This document shows, one piece after another, positions 15,303-23,356 of a stretch of DNA of 64,000 nt. Under the pieces are notes generated by a model. It was not told where the DNA came from. It saw only the letters and a program-made list of their open reading frames with translations, and did not search any database. How positions within the stretch are numbered: position 1 is the first letter of the stretch; each line of letters opens with the position of its first letter. The stretch is from DATLFA01 sp039915945 (lineage in GTDB: Bacteria; Actinomycetota; Acidimicrobiia; Acidimicrobiales; WLNW01), in contig JBDSMH010000093.1 of NCBI GenBank assembly GCA_039915945.1, forward strand, positions 1 through 64,000. The letters run 5' to 3'. A program made the position numbers and the translations under genes.

Positions 15303-16511
15303 ATGACCGTCGCACAGGCCGACCGGTACACGATCATCACGGCGGACAGTCACTGCGGTGGCTCGCACGCCCAATACCGCGAGTACCTCGATCCCAAGTA
15401 CCGCGACGACTTCGACGCATGGCGCGGCAAGTACAAGAACCCGTTCAAAGATCTGCGCGACAACCGCCGCATGCGCAACTGGGACAGTGAGGTTCGTTGG
15501 CAACAACAAGAGGCCGACGGGATCGTCGCCGAGGTGTTGTTCCCCAACACCGTGCCCCCGTTCTTTCCGAGCTTCGTTCTCTTCGCCCGCCCGCCCAAGC
15601 CGGAGGAATACGAACATCGGCTCGCCGGTATCCGCGCGCACAACCGTTGGCTGGTCGACTTCGTCAACGAATGCCCCGAGCGGCGCGCCGGCATCGGTCA
15701 GATCTTCGTGAACGACATCGACGATGCGCTCGAAGATCTGCGCTTCATCAAGGACAACGGGTTGCGCGGCGGCGCGTTGATGCCCACCATCCCTCCCGAT
15801 GTCACGTGGCTCGAGCCGCTCTACAGCAAGGCCTACGACCGCGTGTGGGCCGAGATGCAAGAGCTCGACATTCCCCTCAACGCCCACGGTGGCACCGGCT
15901 CGCCCAACTACGGCAAAGATGCGGTCGCCGACCTGTTGTACGCGTCAGAGGTCAGCTTCTACGGGCAGCGCCCGTTCGTGCACCTGTTGCTGTCGGGCGT
16001 GTTCGAGCGATTCCCCCGGCTCAAGTTCGTCATGACCGAGATGGGTTGCGCGTGGTTGCCGGGCCTCATCGCCACCATGGACAACCTGTTCGCGCGGGCG
16101 CGTGCCGGCCGCTCGGGCGAGTTGCGCTTCAGCGATGATCACGTGTTGCCGAAGTCGGCGACCGAATACTTCCAGCAGAATTGTTGGGTCGGCGTGAGCC
16201 AACCCGGTCCCGATGACGCGGCGGCGCGCGATGTGTTGGGTGTCGACCGCTTCATGTGGGGCAGCGACTACCCGCACGACGAGGGCACCTACCCATTCAC
16301 ACGTGAACACCTGCGGCAACTGTTCCATGACACGCCAACCGGCGAGTTGCAACAGATCCTCGCCGGCAACGCGGCACGCCTCTACGACTTCGATCTCGGC
16401 GCGCTGAAGCCGCACGCGAACAGGGTCGGGCCAACGGTCGCCGAGTTGGCGCAGCCGCTCACCGAGCTGCCCGAACACCCCAACGAGGCGCTGCTCAAGT
16501 CGGTGGGTTGA
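15303..16511 (+). CDS. Amidohydrolase-2 family metal-dependent hydrolase
   Basis: 402 residues of the PF04909 TIM-barrel group that includes ACMS decarboxylase and related non-oxidative decarboxylases and hydrolases. Seen are the N-terminal metal site 'ITADSHCGGS' (D-x-H rather than H-x-H), 'PLNAHGGTGS' (metal His), 'KFVMTEMGCAWLP' and the late 'FMWGSDYPHDEGT' with the conserved metal Asp and H-x-E/D segment. The substrate is unknown. GGGGGAGG before ATG 15303 is a strong ribosome-binding site. The 3' end overlaps the convergent NMO gene by 17 bp. Confidence 0.85.
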   Translation: MTVAQADRYTIITADSHCGGSHAQYREYLDPKYRDDFDAWRGKYKNPFKDLRDNRRMRNWDSEVRWQQQEADGIVAEVLFPNTVPPFFPSFVLFARPPKPEEYEHRLAGIRAHNRWLVDFVNECPERRAGIGQIFVNDIDDALEDLRFIKDNGLRGGALMPTIPPDVTWLEPLYSKAYDRVWAEMQELDIPLNAHGGTGSPNYGKDAVADLLYASEVSFYGQRPFVHLLLSGVFERFPRLKFVMTEMGCAWLPGLIATMDNLFARARAGRSGELRFSDDHVLPKSATEYFQQNCWVGVSQPGPDDAAARDVLGVDRFMWGSDYPHDEGTYPFTREHLRQLFHDTPTGELQQILAGNAARLYDFDLGALKPHANRVGPTVAELAQPLTELPEHPNEALLKSVG

Positions 16512-17373
16512 ACTCGCTCGCGCGACCAGCGATGAGTTGCCGCGCTTCGGAGACGACCCGCTGAATGATCTCCGCGCACGTCGGCGTGTCGTCGATCATC
16601 CCGACGACTTGCCCGATGGCGACGACCCCTCGGTCGAGGTCGCCGCGCCGCAGCGCCGCAAAGGTGTCGCGGCCGAGCGACTCGGCGCGCAGCACGCGCG
16701 ACGGCAGGCCGTCGATCTGATCGGTGACGATCGTGTCCGATGCCGCGGCCTGCAACAAGCGATCACGCACACTCGAATGGATCGGGCTCTCGGCACTCAG
16801 TGCGAAGCGGGAACCCATCGATATGCCCTCCGCCCCGAGCATCAACGCCGCGGCGAGGCCGGCGCCATCGCTGAAGCCGCCGGCAGCAATGACCGGTAGC
16901 GCGACACGGCCGACGAGCAGCGGGACGAGAACCATCGTCGAGACATCACCACCGTGACCCCCCGCTTCGTGCCCCGTCGCGATCAGCGCATCGACACCAC
17001 ACGCAGCGGCGCTCGCGGCATGGCGTACCGTCGTCACCGTGCTGAAGACCGTGCCGCCATAGCCGTGCACCCCGGCCACGAGGTCGGCGTCGATGCCGAG
17101 CGCGAGGTTGACCACCGGTACGCGTTCGTCCACCACGACCGCCGCGATGTCCGCCGCATAGTCGGATCGCAACAGGATGTTCGCTCCGAATGGCGCACTG
17201 GTGAGCCGGCGAACCTCGCGGATCGACTCGCGCGCTTCGTCGGGCGTCAACGTCGACGTCGCCAGCACTCCGAGGCCGCCGGCCGCCGACACGGCCGCCA
17301 CGAGTGACGGCACGGCCAGGTGTCCCATGCCTGCGCTCATCACAGGATGGCGGATACCCAGCACATCGGTCAT
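16495..17373 (-). CDS. Nitronate monooxygenase / 2-nitropropane dioxygenase-type flavoenzyme
   Basis: 292-residue FMN TIM barrel. 'IRHPVMSAGMGHLAVPSLVA' is the typical N-terminus; 'GGLGVLATSTLTPDE', 'GVDALIATGHEAGGHGG', 'LPVIAAGGFSDGAGLAAALM' and 'GAEGISMGSRF' are the FMN-phosphate and flavin contacts. The 'GHEAGGH' motif contains the His that acts as general base in the NMO family. ATG 17373 was chosen at MTDVLGIRHP; ATG 17406 is an alternative, and neither has a strong ribosome-binding site. The physiological substrate could be a nitronate or an enoyl/acyl compound. Confidence 0.85.
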   Translation of the reverse strand: MTDVLGIRHPVMSAGMGHLAVPSLVAAVSAAGGLGVLATSTLTPDEARESIREVRRLTSAPFGANILLRSDYAADIAAVVVDERVPVVNLALGIDADLVAGVHGYGGTVFSTVTTVRHAASAAACGVDALIATGHEAGGHGGDVSTMVLVPLLVGRVALPVIAAGGFSDGAGLAAALMLGAEGISMGSRFALSAESPIHSSVRDRLLQAAASDTIVTDQIDGLPSRVLRAESLGRDTFAALRRGDLDRGVVAIGQVVGMIDDTPTCAEIIQRVVSEARQLIAGRASEFNPPT

Positions 17374-17420
17374 GCGGGTTGAGATGCCACTCTCTGCTCC
17401 ACGCATGGTGCTGCACGCTA

Positions 17421-17487
17421 ATTTCCCGCTCACGTAAAGGGCCGCTCGGGCCCTATTTTCCGCTCTCGTACGGACCGCTCGAGCCCT
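17421..17487 (+). repeat. Imperfect tandem repeat (2 x ~34 bp)
   Basis: 17421-17454 and 17455-17487 share about 80% of bases (ATTTYCCGCTC-CGTA-GG-CCGCTCG-GCCCT). The pair lies in the divergent promoter region between the NMO gene and the SEC-C gene. Confidence 0.6.
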
Positions 17488-17542
17488 GATTCCCCTAACC
17501 TCGTCTCGTGCATCACGGCCGTACCTCACGAACGGGGACGCG

Positions 17543-18043
17543 TTGAGAATCCGACCCGCGGGCAGCGGCGGTCAGGCCAGTTGCGCGCCGTTCCTGCGCG
17601 CGACTACTTCGCCCCGGGCCGCCCTCGTCTTCAGCGCGGATGTTTCGCAGCCCGACGATTGGCCCACCACGACCGGCATCAGCGCCGCCGACGCGCAGCT
17701 GAGCCACGCCGTCGGATGGGTCTGCGAGGTTCGGGCCGACCACATCGTGTTGCTGAATCCGCTGGGCGAAGGCTTGTTCCGCGCGCCGCTGCCGCCATTG
17801 AGCGAGGCATGGCTGAGCGAAGTGCGAACGACGGCGAGCACCGCCATCTACCTGCTCGGCCACGAGTTCTCCGAAACGACGCCCGAGGGTGCCATCGACG
17901 ACGCCGCACTTCAGGGCCGGCTGCCGGCCGCGAGTGTGCGCACGGCGATCAGCGACACCTACGGGCGGGCAAAGCCGGTCGGGCGCAACGATCCCTGCCC
18001 CTGCGGTTCCGGAAGAAAGTACAAACAGTGTCACCTCAAATGA
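17543..18043 (+). CDS. SEC-C motif protein
   Basis: 166 residues. The last 20 carry the SEC-C zinc motif 'GRNDPCPCGSGRKYKQCH' (CxC-x8-CH), as in the SecA tail, where it binds zinc and contacts partner proteins. The first ~140 residues show no family I recognise; they contain a hydrophobic strand-rich part 'LSHAVGWVCEVRADHIVLLN' and 'ASTAIYLLGHEFSET'. The start is assigned to TTG 17543, without strong support. The stop overlaps the next SDR start (ATGA), so the two are translationally coupled. Confidence 0.75.
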   Translation: MRIRPAGSGGQASCAPFLRATTSPRAALVFSADVSQPDDWPTTTGISAADAQLSHAVGWVCEVRADHIVLLNPLGEGLFRAPLPPLSEAWLSEVRTTASTAIYLLGHEFSETTPEGAIDDAALQGRLPAASVRTAISDTYGRAKPVGRNDPCPCGSGRKYKQCHLK

Positions 18044-18903
18044 GACGCCTCGACGGGCGAGTAGCAATGATCACCGGCGCCGCCAACGGCATCGGTCGGG
18101 CGATCGCCGACAGATTCGTTGCGGAGGGTGCGTCGGTGCTCATCCTCGACGTCGATGCCGATGCCGGCACGGCGGCCGCCGAGGCGTTGACCGCGGCACG
18201 GGTCGATGACAACGCGAGCGTGCAGTTCTCCCCGGTCGACATCGCCGACGGCGACGCGACGGCCGCGGCACTCGACGCGTGGGTTGCACACTGTGGCCGC
18301 CTCGACATCGTCGTCAACAACGCGGTCGCCTTCAACGCCGCGTCGCCCGACGACGGCGATGTCGTATCGACACCGATGGCGGTGTGGGACCGCACCTACG
18401 ACGTCAATGTCCGTGGTCCCATGATGACCTGCAAGCACGCCATCCCGATCATGATCCGCACCGCACAACGCGGTGTCATCCTCAACGTGTCGTCGACGTC
18501 TGCGCTGCGGGGCGATGTCAACTACACGGCGTACAGTTCGTCCAAAGCCGCACTCCACGCCTTGACCCGGTCGATCGCGGTCAGCCACGCCGAACGCGGC
18601 ATCCGCTGTAACACCATCGCCACCGGCTTCGTGATGACCGACGCGGCGCGGCGCAACGTGGGCCCGACCAAGCTCGACATCCTCGAGCGCAGTCGCCTCA
18701 TCGACGAACCGGGCACACCGCAGGACATCGCCGCGCTCGCCGCATTCCTGGCCTCTGACGAAGCCCGCTACATCACCGGCCAGACGTATCTCATCGAAGG
18801 CGGCGCCACCGCCAATCAACCGTGGTACTGGGGCGGCGCCGACGGTCATCCGCACTCCTATGACGCGACCGGACATTCGGGTGCGCTCGACGCGCGTTGG
18901 TGA
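18040..18903 (+). CDS. Short-chain dehydrogenase/reductase
   Basis: 287 residues: 'ITGAANGIGRAIAD', acidic Asp after beta-2 ('LILDVDADAG', NAD preference), 'NNAVAFN', Ser in 'NVSSTSALRG', and 'AYSSSKAAL' as catalytic Tyr-x3-Lys. A C-terminal extension of about 30 residues rich in Gly, Trp and His ('QPWYWGGADGHPHSYDATG') goes beyond the usual SDR end. It starts within the stop of the SEC-C gene and ends 1 nt before the convergent crotonase gene. The substrate is unknown. Confidence 0.88.
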   Translation: MRRLDGRVAMITGAANGIGRAIADRFVAEGASVLILDVDADAGTAAAEALTAARVDDNASVQFSPVDIADGDATAAALDAWVAHCGRLDIVVNNAVAFNAASPDDGDVVSTPMAVWDRTYDVNVRGPMMTCKHAIPIMIRTAQRGVILNVSSTSALRGDVNYTAYSSSKAALHALTRSIAVSHAERGIRCNTIATGFVMTDAARRNVGPTKLDILERSRLIDEPGTPQDIAALAAFLASDEARYITGQTYLIEGGATANQPWYWGGADGHPHSYDATGHSGALDARW

Positions 18904-18904
18904 A

Positions 18905-19759
18905 TCAGTCACCGCCCCCGTTGCGCTGCCACCACCCATAGCCGGCGGGCATGTCGGTGCTGACCTTGCTCGTGAACTGGGGCGGACGGCGTTCGAGGAA
19001 CGCCTGCACGCCTTCGGCGCAGTCGGGCCGGGTGCCGAGCTCACGCAATGCCGCCGAATCGAGATCGAGTGCGAGGTGCGGCGATTGTGCCGTCGACGCT
19101 CGCCACAGCAACGCTTTGGTGAACGACACCGAGACAGGGCTGGCGGCGGCAATCTCTGCCGCGATCGCATGCGCCGCGGGTAGCACCGCGTCGGCGGGCT
19201 GCAACTCACGCACGAGTCCCGCGCGCAGTGCCTCGTCGGCCGAGAACATACGCCCCGAATACGCCCAATCCGCGGCCCACGACAGCGACACGATGCGCGG
19301 GAGGAACCAACTCGCGGCGGCGTCGATGATCATGCCGCGTCGCGAGAAAACGAACCCGAGCTTGGCGTTGTCGGCGCAGATGCGGACGTCCATCGGCAAC
19401 GTGAGCGTGAGGCCGAAGCCGACGGCGGAGCCGTTGATTGCCGCCACGAACGGTTTCGGGCTGTCGTAGAGCGCCAGCGCTACTGCGCGAGCACCGTCGC
19501 GCGACGCCACGAACTCGTCGTCGTATTTGTCGACCACGAAAGTGTCCTCACGTTTGGAAAGATCGGCACCGGCGCAAAAGACACGGCCGGCCCCGGTCAC
19601 GACCGCGCAACGAACGTCGTCGTCACTGTCGACGCGCCCGATCGCATCGACGAGATCGTGGATCATGTCGACGCCGATGCTGTTCATGCGCTCGGGACGA
19701 TTGAGCCTGATCGTCGCGACGTGATCGCTCACGTCATAGGTGATCGTCTCGTAGGACAT
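18905..19759 (-). CDS. Enoyl-CoA hydratase/isomerase (crotonase) family
   Basis: 284 residues beginning MSYETITYDVSDHVATIRLN. The oxyanion-hole segments are 'VFCAGADLSKRE' and 'AAINGSAVGFGLTLTLPMDV'; the region where a catalytic Glu is expected reads 'KLGFVFSRRGMIIDAAASWF', where the first Glu of classical hydratases is not evident, so isomerase or other crotonase chemistry is possible. ATG 19759 was chosen at MSYETIT, the usual N-terminus. It is divergent from the SMP-30 gene. Confidence 0.88.
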   Translation of the reverse strand: MSYETITYDVSDHVATIRLNRPERMNSIGVDMIHDLVDAIGRVDSDDDVRCAVVTGAGRVFCAGADLSKREDTFVVDKYDDEFVASRDGARAVALALYDSPKPFVAAINGSAVGFGLTLTLPMDVRICADNAKLGFVFSRRGMIIDAAASWFLPRIVSLSWAADWAYSGRMFSADEALRAGLVRELQPADAVLPAAHAIAAEIAAASPVSVSFTKALLWRASTAQSPHLALDLDSAALRELGTRPDCAEGVQAFLERRPPQFTSKVSTDMPAGYGWWQRNGGGD

Positions 19760-19847
19760 GATTCTCGCCCCGATCTCGAGACCGGTAGGCCCCGCCGGGA
19801 TTCTGACGTACCCCGCACGCCGAGGCGCATTCGCGTAGAGTGCCCGA

Positions 19848-20726
19848 GTGAACGAACGTGCATCGCATCTCGAATTGCTGGTCGACGGGCTGGTGTTTCC
19901 CGAAGCACCGCGCTGGTACGACGACAGCTTGTGGGTATCCGACATTCACGCCCACAGCGTCGTGCGCTTCGACGAAGCGGGGGCGTTGATCGCCCGGCAT
20001 CCGTTCGGCGATCGTGTGTCCGGTTTGGGCCACCTGCCCAACGACGACGCGCTGGTTGTGTCGATGCTCGATCGCTGCCTGCTGCGCTTCGGCAGCCACG
20101 GGCCGACGGTGCACGCCGACCTGTCACCGTATTGCCAGGGCTTTCTCAACGACATGGTCGTCGACGCCCGCGGGTTCGCGTACGTCGGTGCCCGCAACCC
20201 CGGTGGCGGGGATCAAGGCCCACTCGACGCCGTCATCCTCGCGACGCCCGAAGGCGAGGTACGCGTCGCGGCCGACGCGATGCAGTCGCCCAACGGCAGC
20301 GTCGTCACGCCCGATGGCTCCACGCTGATCGTCGCCGAAACCAGTCAGGCCCGACTACTGGCGTTCACCATCGATGACGACGGATCGTTGCACGATCGCC
20401 GCGTCTTCGCCGAGGTGCCCGGTCGCCACCCCGATGGCATCTGCCTCGATGCCGAAGGCGCGATCTGGTTCGGTTCTCCGATGAACGCGGAGTTCGTCCG
20501 CGTGCACGAAGGTGGTCGCGTGTCGCAGACGGTCGCCACCACGCCCGACCGTTGGGCCGTAGCGTGCGCGCTCGGCGGTCACGACGGTCACACGCTGTTC
20601 GCCGTCACCGGACACAACAGCGTCGCAAACATCATGGCCATGGGGAGCGACCGCAATCTCGACGTCACCAGCAAGGCCAGTGGCGAGGTCTGGGTCACTC
20701 GGGTCGATGTGCCCGGATGGGGATGA
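19848..20726 (+). CDS. SMP-30/gluconolactonase-like beta-propeller hydrolase
   Basis: 292 residues. 'LVDGLVFPEAPRWYDDSLWV' has the metal-binding Glu of the SMP-30 family; 'GFLNDMVVDARGFAYVG' supplies the Asn/Asp ligands and 'PDGICLDAEGAIWFGSP' the catalytic Asp region. Members are calcium- or zinc-dependent lactonases. GTG 19848 is the start. The 3' end overlaps the convergent MerR gene by 32 bp, an unusual arrangement in which both transcripts must run through each other's end. Confidence 0.85.
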   Translation: MNERASHLELLVDGLVFPEAPRWYDDSLWVSDIHAHSVVRFDEAGALIARHPFGDRVSGLGHLPNDDALVVSMLDRCLLRFGSHGPTVHADLSPYCQGFLNDMVVDARGFAYVGARNPGGGDQGPLDAVILATPEGEVRVAADAMQSPNGSVVTPDGSTLIVAETSQARLLAFTIDDDGSLHDRRVFAEVPGRHPDGICLDAEGAIWFGSPMNAEFVRVHEGGRVSQTVATTPDRWAVACALGGHDGHTLFAVTGHNSVANIMAMGSDRNLDVTSKASGEVWVTRVDVPGWG

Positions 20727-21501
20727 CGAGGCGAGTGCAGACAACCTTGTCGGCATCCTCGGGCAAGTAATACTCACGCGCCGGCCCGACTGCCTCGAGG
20801 CCGTCGACCGCCACGCGAGCGAGCACTGCGCGATAGGCGAACCCGAGCAGGCGATGATCGCCACGATGGATCGTGCTGACCGCGTCGACGCGGGGTAACG
20901 CGACCGGCACCAGCGACGCCGGCACGGCCCACGCGTTGGCGATACCGACCGCGGCGAAGACCGTGACCGTCATCTGTTCACTCGGGGTGATCGGGAACAG
21001 TGCGCCGTTCGCGCCGGGCTCGACCGCGCGTTGGCGCAGCAACACGGCCAGACGAGCCAAGCCGTGCTGTGTGGCGCGCTCGAGCCGCTCCCACGAGGTC
21101 TCGACGGTCAAGCCCACCGCGCTGCCGTTGGGTTCGATGCTGCGCGATATTTCGTAGGGCGCATCACCCTCACCCGCGGTGAGCGCGTCGATCACGTCGA
21201 TCATCCGCTGCCGGTCGCGCAGTTGCGTCGTCAGCCGCGAGCGCTGCGCAGTGAGCAACTCATCGAGGTTCGCCACTCCTGCGACGAAGGGACGCAGTTC
21301 CGCAATCGACACATCGAGCGAGCGCAGCAGTCCGATCTGCAGTGCGCTGTCGATCTGATCGGGGTGGTAGTAGCGATAGCCGGTGGCCGGGTCGATCTCC
21401 GCGGGAGCGAGCAGACCAATGCGGTCGTAGTGCCGCAGCGCGACGATGGTGAGGCGGCACAGCTTCGAGAACTCGCCGATCGTCAACCGTGACGCGCTCA
21501 T
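20695..21501 (-). CDS. MerR-family regulator with GyrI-like effector domain
   Basis: 268 residues. The N-terminal winged helix 'LTIGEFSKLCRLTIVALRHY' with 'YDRIGLLAPAEIDPATGYRY' is standard MerR, followed by a coiled-coil dimer helix 'LLTAQRSRLTTQLRDRQRMI', then a ~150-residue BmrR/GyrI-like ligand domain ending 'REYYLPEDADKVVCTRLVIP'. This is the multidrug-sensor architecture. Its start overlaps the stop of the VOC gene by 4 nt, so it is the second gene of a VOC-MerR unit. Confidence 0.88.
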   Translation of the reverse strand: MSASRLTIGEFSKLCRLTIVALRHYDRIGLLAPAEIDPATGYRYYHPDQIDSALQIGLLRSLDVSIAELRPFVAGVANLDELLTAQRSRLTTQLRDRQRMIDVIDALTAGEGDAPYEISRSIEPNGSAVGLTVETSWERLERATQHGLARLAVLLRQRAVEPGANGALFPITPSEQMTVTVFAAVGIANAWAVPASLVPVALPRVDAVSTIHRGDHRLLGFAYRAVLARVAVDGLEAVGPAREYYLPEDADKVVCTRLVIPIRAHRPE

Positions 21502-21923
21502 CGCCAGCGCCGCCGGCCTTCGACCAGTTGTCGGCGAAACGCCACGCTGGGCGTGATCGTCTCGATCACATCGACCAAGAAGCCGTCGGGGTCGACGGCC
21601 ATGAAGTGGCGCTGGCCGAACTCTTGGTCTCGCAACTCTTGCGCCACGGCGACGGCCAGCGCCTTCGCGCGTGCATAGGCCGCGGCTGCGTCGTCGACGA
21701 TCACGCTCACCAACAGTCCTCCGCGGTGGATGTCGAAGCCGGCCGGCACGCTTGCATCACCGCGGACGACGAAGGCAATCACGGCGCGATCATCGCCGCC
21801 GGATAGCTCCGCGTACCACCCGATGTCGACGCTGACGTCGAGATCGAGAAGCGCTCGATAGAAGACGATCGAGCGCACGAGGTCATCGACGCAAAGACAG
21901 GGAAAGACCCGCACAGTCGCCAT
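21498..21923 (-). CDS. VOC-family protein (bleomycin-resistance-like)
   Basis: 141 residues: 'VFPCLCVDDLVRSIVFYRAL' opens the first VOC module and 'HFMAVDPDGFLVDVIETITP' closes the second. Length and pattern fit single-chain VOC proteins that bind hydrophobic toxins or metals. It is coupled by a 4-nt overlap to the downstream MerR multidrug-type regulator, which suggests that both respond to the same compound. Divergent from the UGA-containing thioredoxin-fold gene, 57 bp away. Confidence 0.82.
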   Translation of the reverse strand: MATVRVFPCLCVDDLVRSIVFYRALLDLDVSVDIGWYAELSGGDDRAVIAFVVRGDASVPAGFDIHRGGLLVSVIVDDAAAAYARAKALAVAVAQELRDQEFGQRHFMAVDPDGFLVDVIETITPSVAFRRQLVEGRRRWR

Positions 21924-21980
21924 TGCGACCACTCTCCACTCTCGCCCCACGTGAGAGTCAAGTGCCGCTACCCTTGGCCG

Positions 21981-23033
21981 ATGGGGACGCACCAATTCAC
22001 CGTGATCCAAGCCGACGGGGCCGTGCCGGTCGATGCCGAGGTCGATGCGCAGCACGGCACCGTGCGGTTGGGCGCCGAGGCGGTGCAGCAATCCCTCGGA
22101 TGGGAACGCAAAGACCAAGGTCTGTGTCGCGACGATGTGTGCATTCCCACGCGCTCGTTGGCCGGCATCGAGGACGACGACGGCCGATTCGACCTGACGC
22201 GACTGGCCGAATTGCTCGGACGCCCGCTGGCGGTCGACCTGGAGGCCGACGCCGCATTCGTCGGCGTCGGTGCCGCGGACCGAGCGGCGACCCTTGCCCG
22301 CTTCGAGGCGCCCGACTTCACGTTGCCCGACATCGACGGGCGTTTGCATTCGCTGGCGCAGCATCGCGGCAAGAAGGTATTCCTCGCCACCTGGGCCTCT
22401 TGGTGAGGGTGCCGATATGACCTGCCGGTCTGGCAGGAACTGCACGAGGAACTCGCTCCCTACGGTTTCGTGATGATCACGGTCGGCTTCGAGCGCAACG
22501 CCGAAGACGCCCGCGAGTGGATCGAAGCCGCGCACCCCACCCACCCGAGTCTCATCGACACGACGTGGATGGTCGCCGACCTGTACCACGTCGTCAACGT
22601 GCCGACCGTATTTTGGATCGACGAGACCGGCACCCTCGTGCGACCCGGTGAAACAGCGTTCGGCTCCAACAAGTTCCAAGAATTCACCGGTGTCGACGCG
22701 ACGGTGCATCACGCGGTGCTGCGCGCGTGGGTACACGGCGATACGCCGCCACCCGAACGCGAGGCCATGCGCGCGTATCAAGACCTCCCCACGGCGGCCG
22801 ACCAACAAGCGCGCGCCGAGTTCAGTCTCGGTCGCTGGCTATGGGAACAGGGCATGGCCGATGCCGCGGTCGCGCACTTCGCCGCGGGCGAGCGACTCGC
22901 GCCAGATCAATGGACGATCTGGCGCGGCTCGATGCGTATGCAAGGGCTCGATCCGATGGGCGGCCCGGAGTTCATGGGCAAGATGAGCGCCTATATCGAA
23001 CGCGGCGGCCGGATGAACAAGATCATCCCCTGA
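21981..23033 (+). CDS. Thioredoxin-fold redoxin, probable selenoprotein (in-frame UGA at codon 142)
   Basis: One frame runs from ATG 21981 to TGA 23033, interrupted only by TGA 22404-22406. Residues ~1-100 are a unique N-terminal domain; ~108-250 are a TlpA/AhpC-like thioredoxin fold ('FEAPDFTLPDIDGRLHSLAQ', 'KKVFLATWASW', then the UGA, then 'GCRYDLPVWQELHEEL', cis-Pro in 'VNVPTVFWIDETG'); ~270-350 form a TPR-like helical tail ('SLGRWLWEQGMADAAVAHFA'). The UGA replaces the first active-site Cys, giving U-G-C. A hairpin with a GGUCU loop follows at SECIS distance. Alternatives are a nonsense mutation or a restart at GTG 22470. The 350-residue protein would need SelA/B/D and tRNA-Sec elsewhere. 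Confidence 0.75.
22407..22445 (+). promoter_or_regulatory. Candidate bacterial SECIS element
   Basis: Directly after TGA 22404-22406. The apical stem is CCTGCC (22421-22426) with GGCAGG (22432-22437), six Watson-Crick pairs, loop GGTCT. A lower GTGC/GCAC stem (22409-22412 with 22442-22445) is possible. The loop GG lies 21-22 nt after the UGA. The E. coli fdhF SECIS has a very similar loop (AGGUCU) at about the same distance. SelB binding is inferred. Confidence 0.65.
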
Positions 23034-23049
23034 TCGACCGTCGCCGCGA

Positions 23050-23295
23050 TCAGCGAGGGTCGTAGAGGCGACGCACACCGGTCGGCGCAAGGCGCAGTTC
23101 GGTGCCGCAGTTCTCGCAGGCGGTCTCGAACAGACCGCGCGTCGGATGGCGACACCATGGGCCGCCTTCGCAGCCGACGCAACGGCCGAGACGAGTCGAC
23201 CGTGCAAACAGAACGGCCCCGCGACAGTCGGGACAAGTCACTGTCGCAGATGTCGGCACACTGACTCCATCGACGGTTCGGGAGGCACCCCGCAT
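23050..23295 (-). CDS. Small zinc-ribbon protein
   Basis: 81 residues with 'VTCPDCRGAV', 'GRCVGCEGGPWC' and 'TACENCGTELRL': seven Cys in three CxxC-like groups, enough for one or two zinc sites. The start is uncertain: ATG 23295 gives MRGASRTVDG, but translation may begin later near the TSATVTCPDC part. The gene ends 16 nt from the convergent UGA gene and is divergent from an SRPBCC gene. The function is unknown. Confidence 0.55.
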   Translation of the reverse strand: MRGASRTVDGVSVPTSATVTCPDCRGAVLFARSTRLGRCVGCEGGPWCRHPTRGLFETACENCGTELRLAPTGVRRLYDPR

Positions 23296-23356
23296 GGGCC
23301 ATCTGGCCCGTCGCGAGGAGACGGCTGGTCGAAGGCTCCAAGGTTAAGCTGCGCCG

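Noticed and set aside
22470..23033. Separate short gene starting at GTG 22470 after the UGA
   Set aside because: The segment begins in the middle of the thioredoxin fold, lacks a ribosome-binding site and would lose the active site; read-through fits better.
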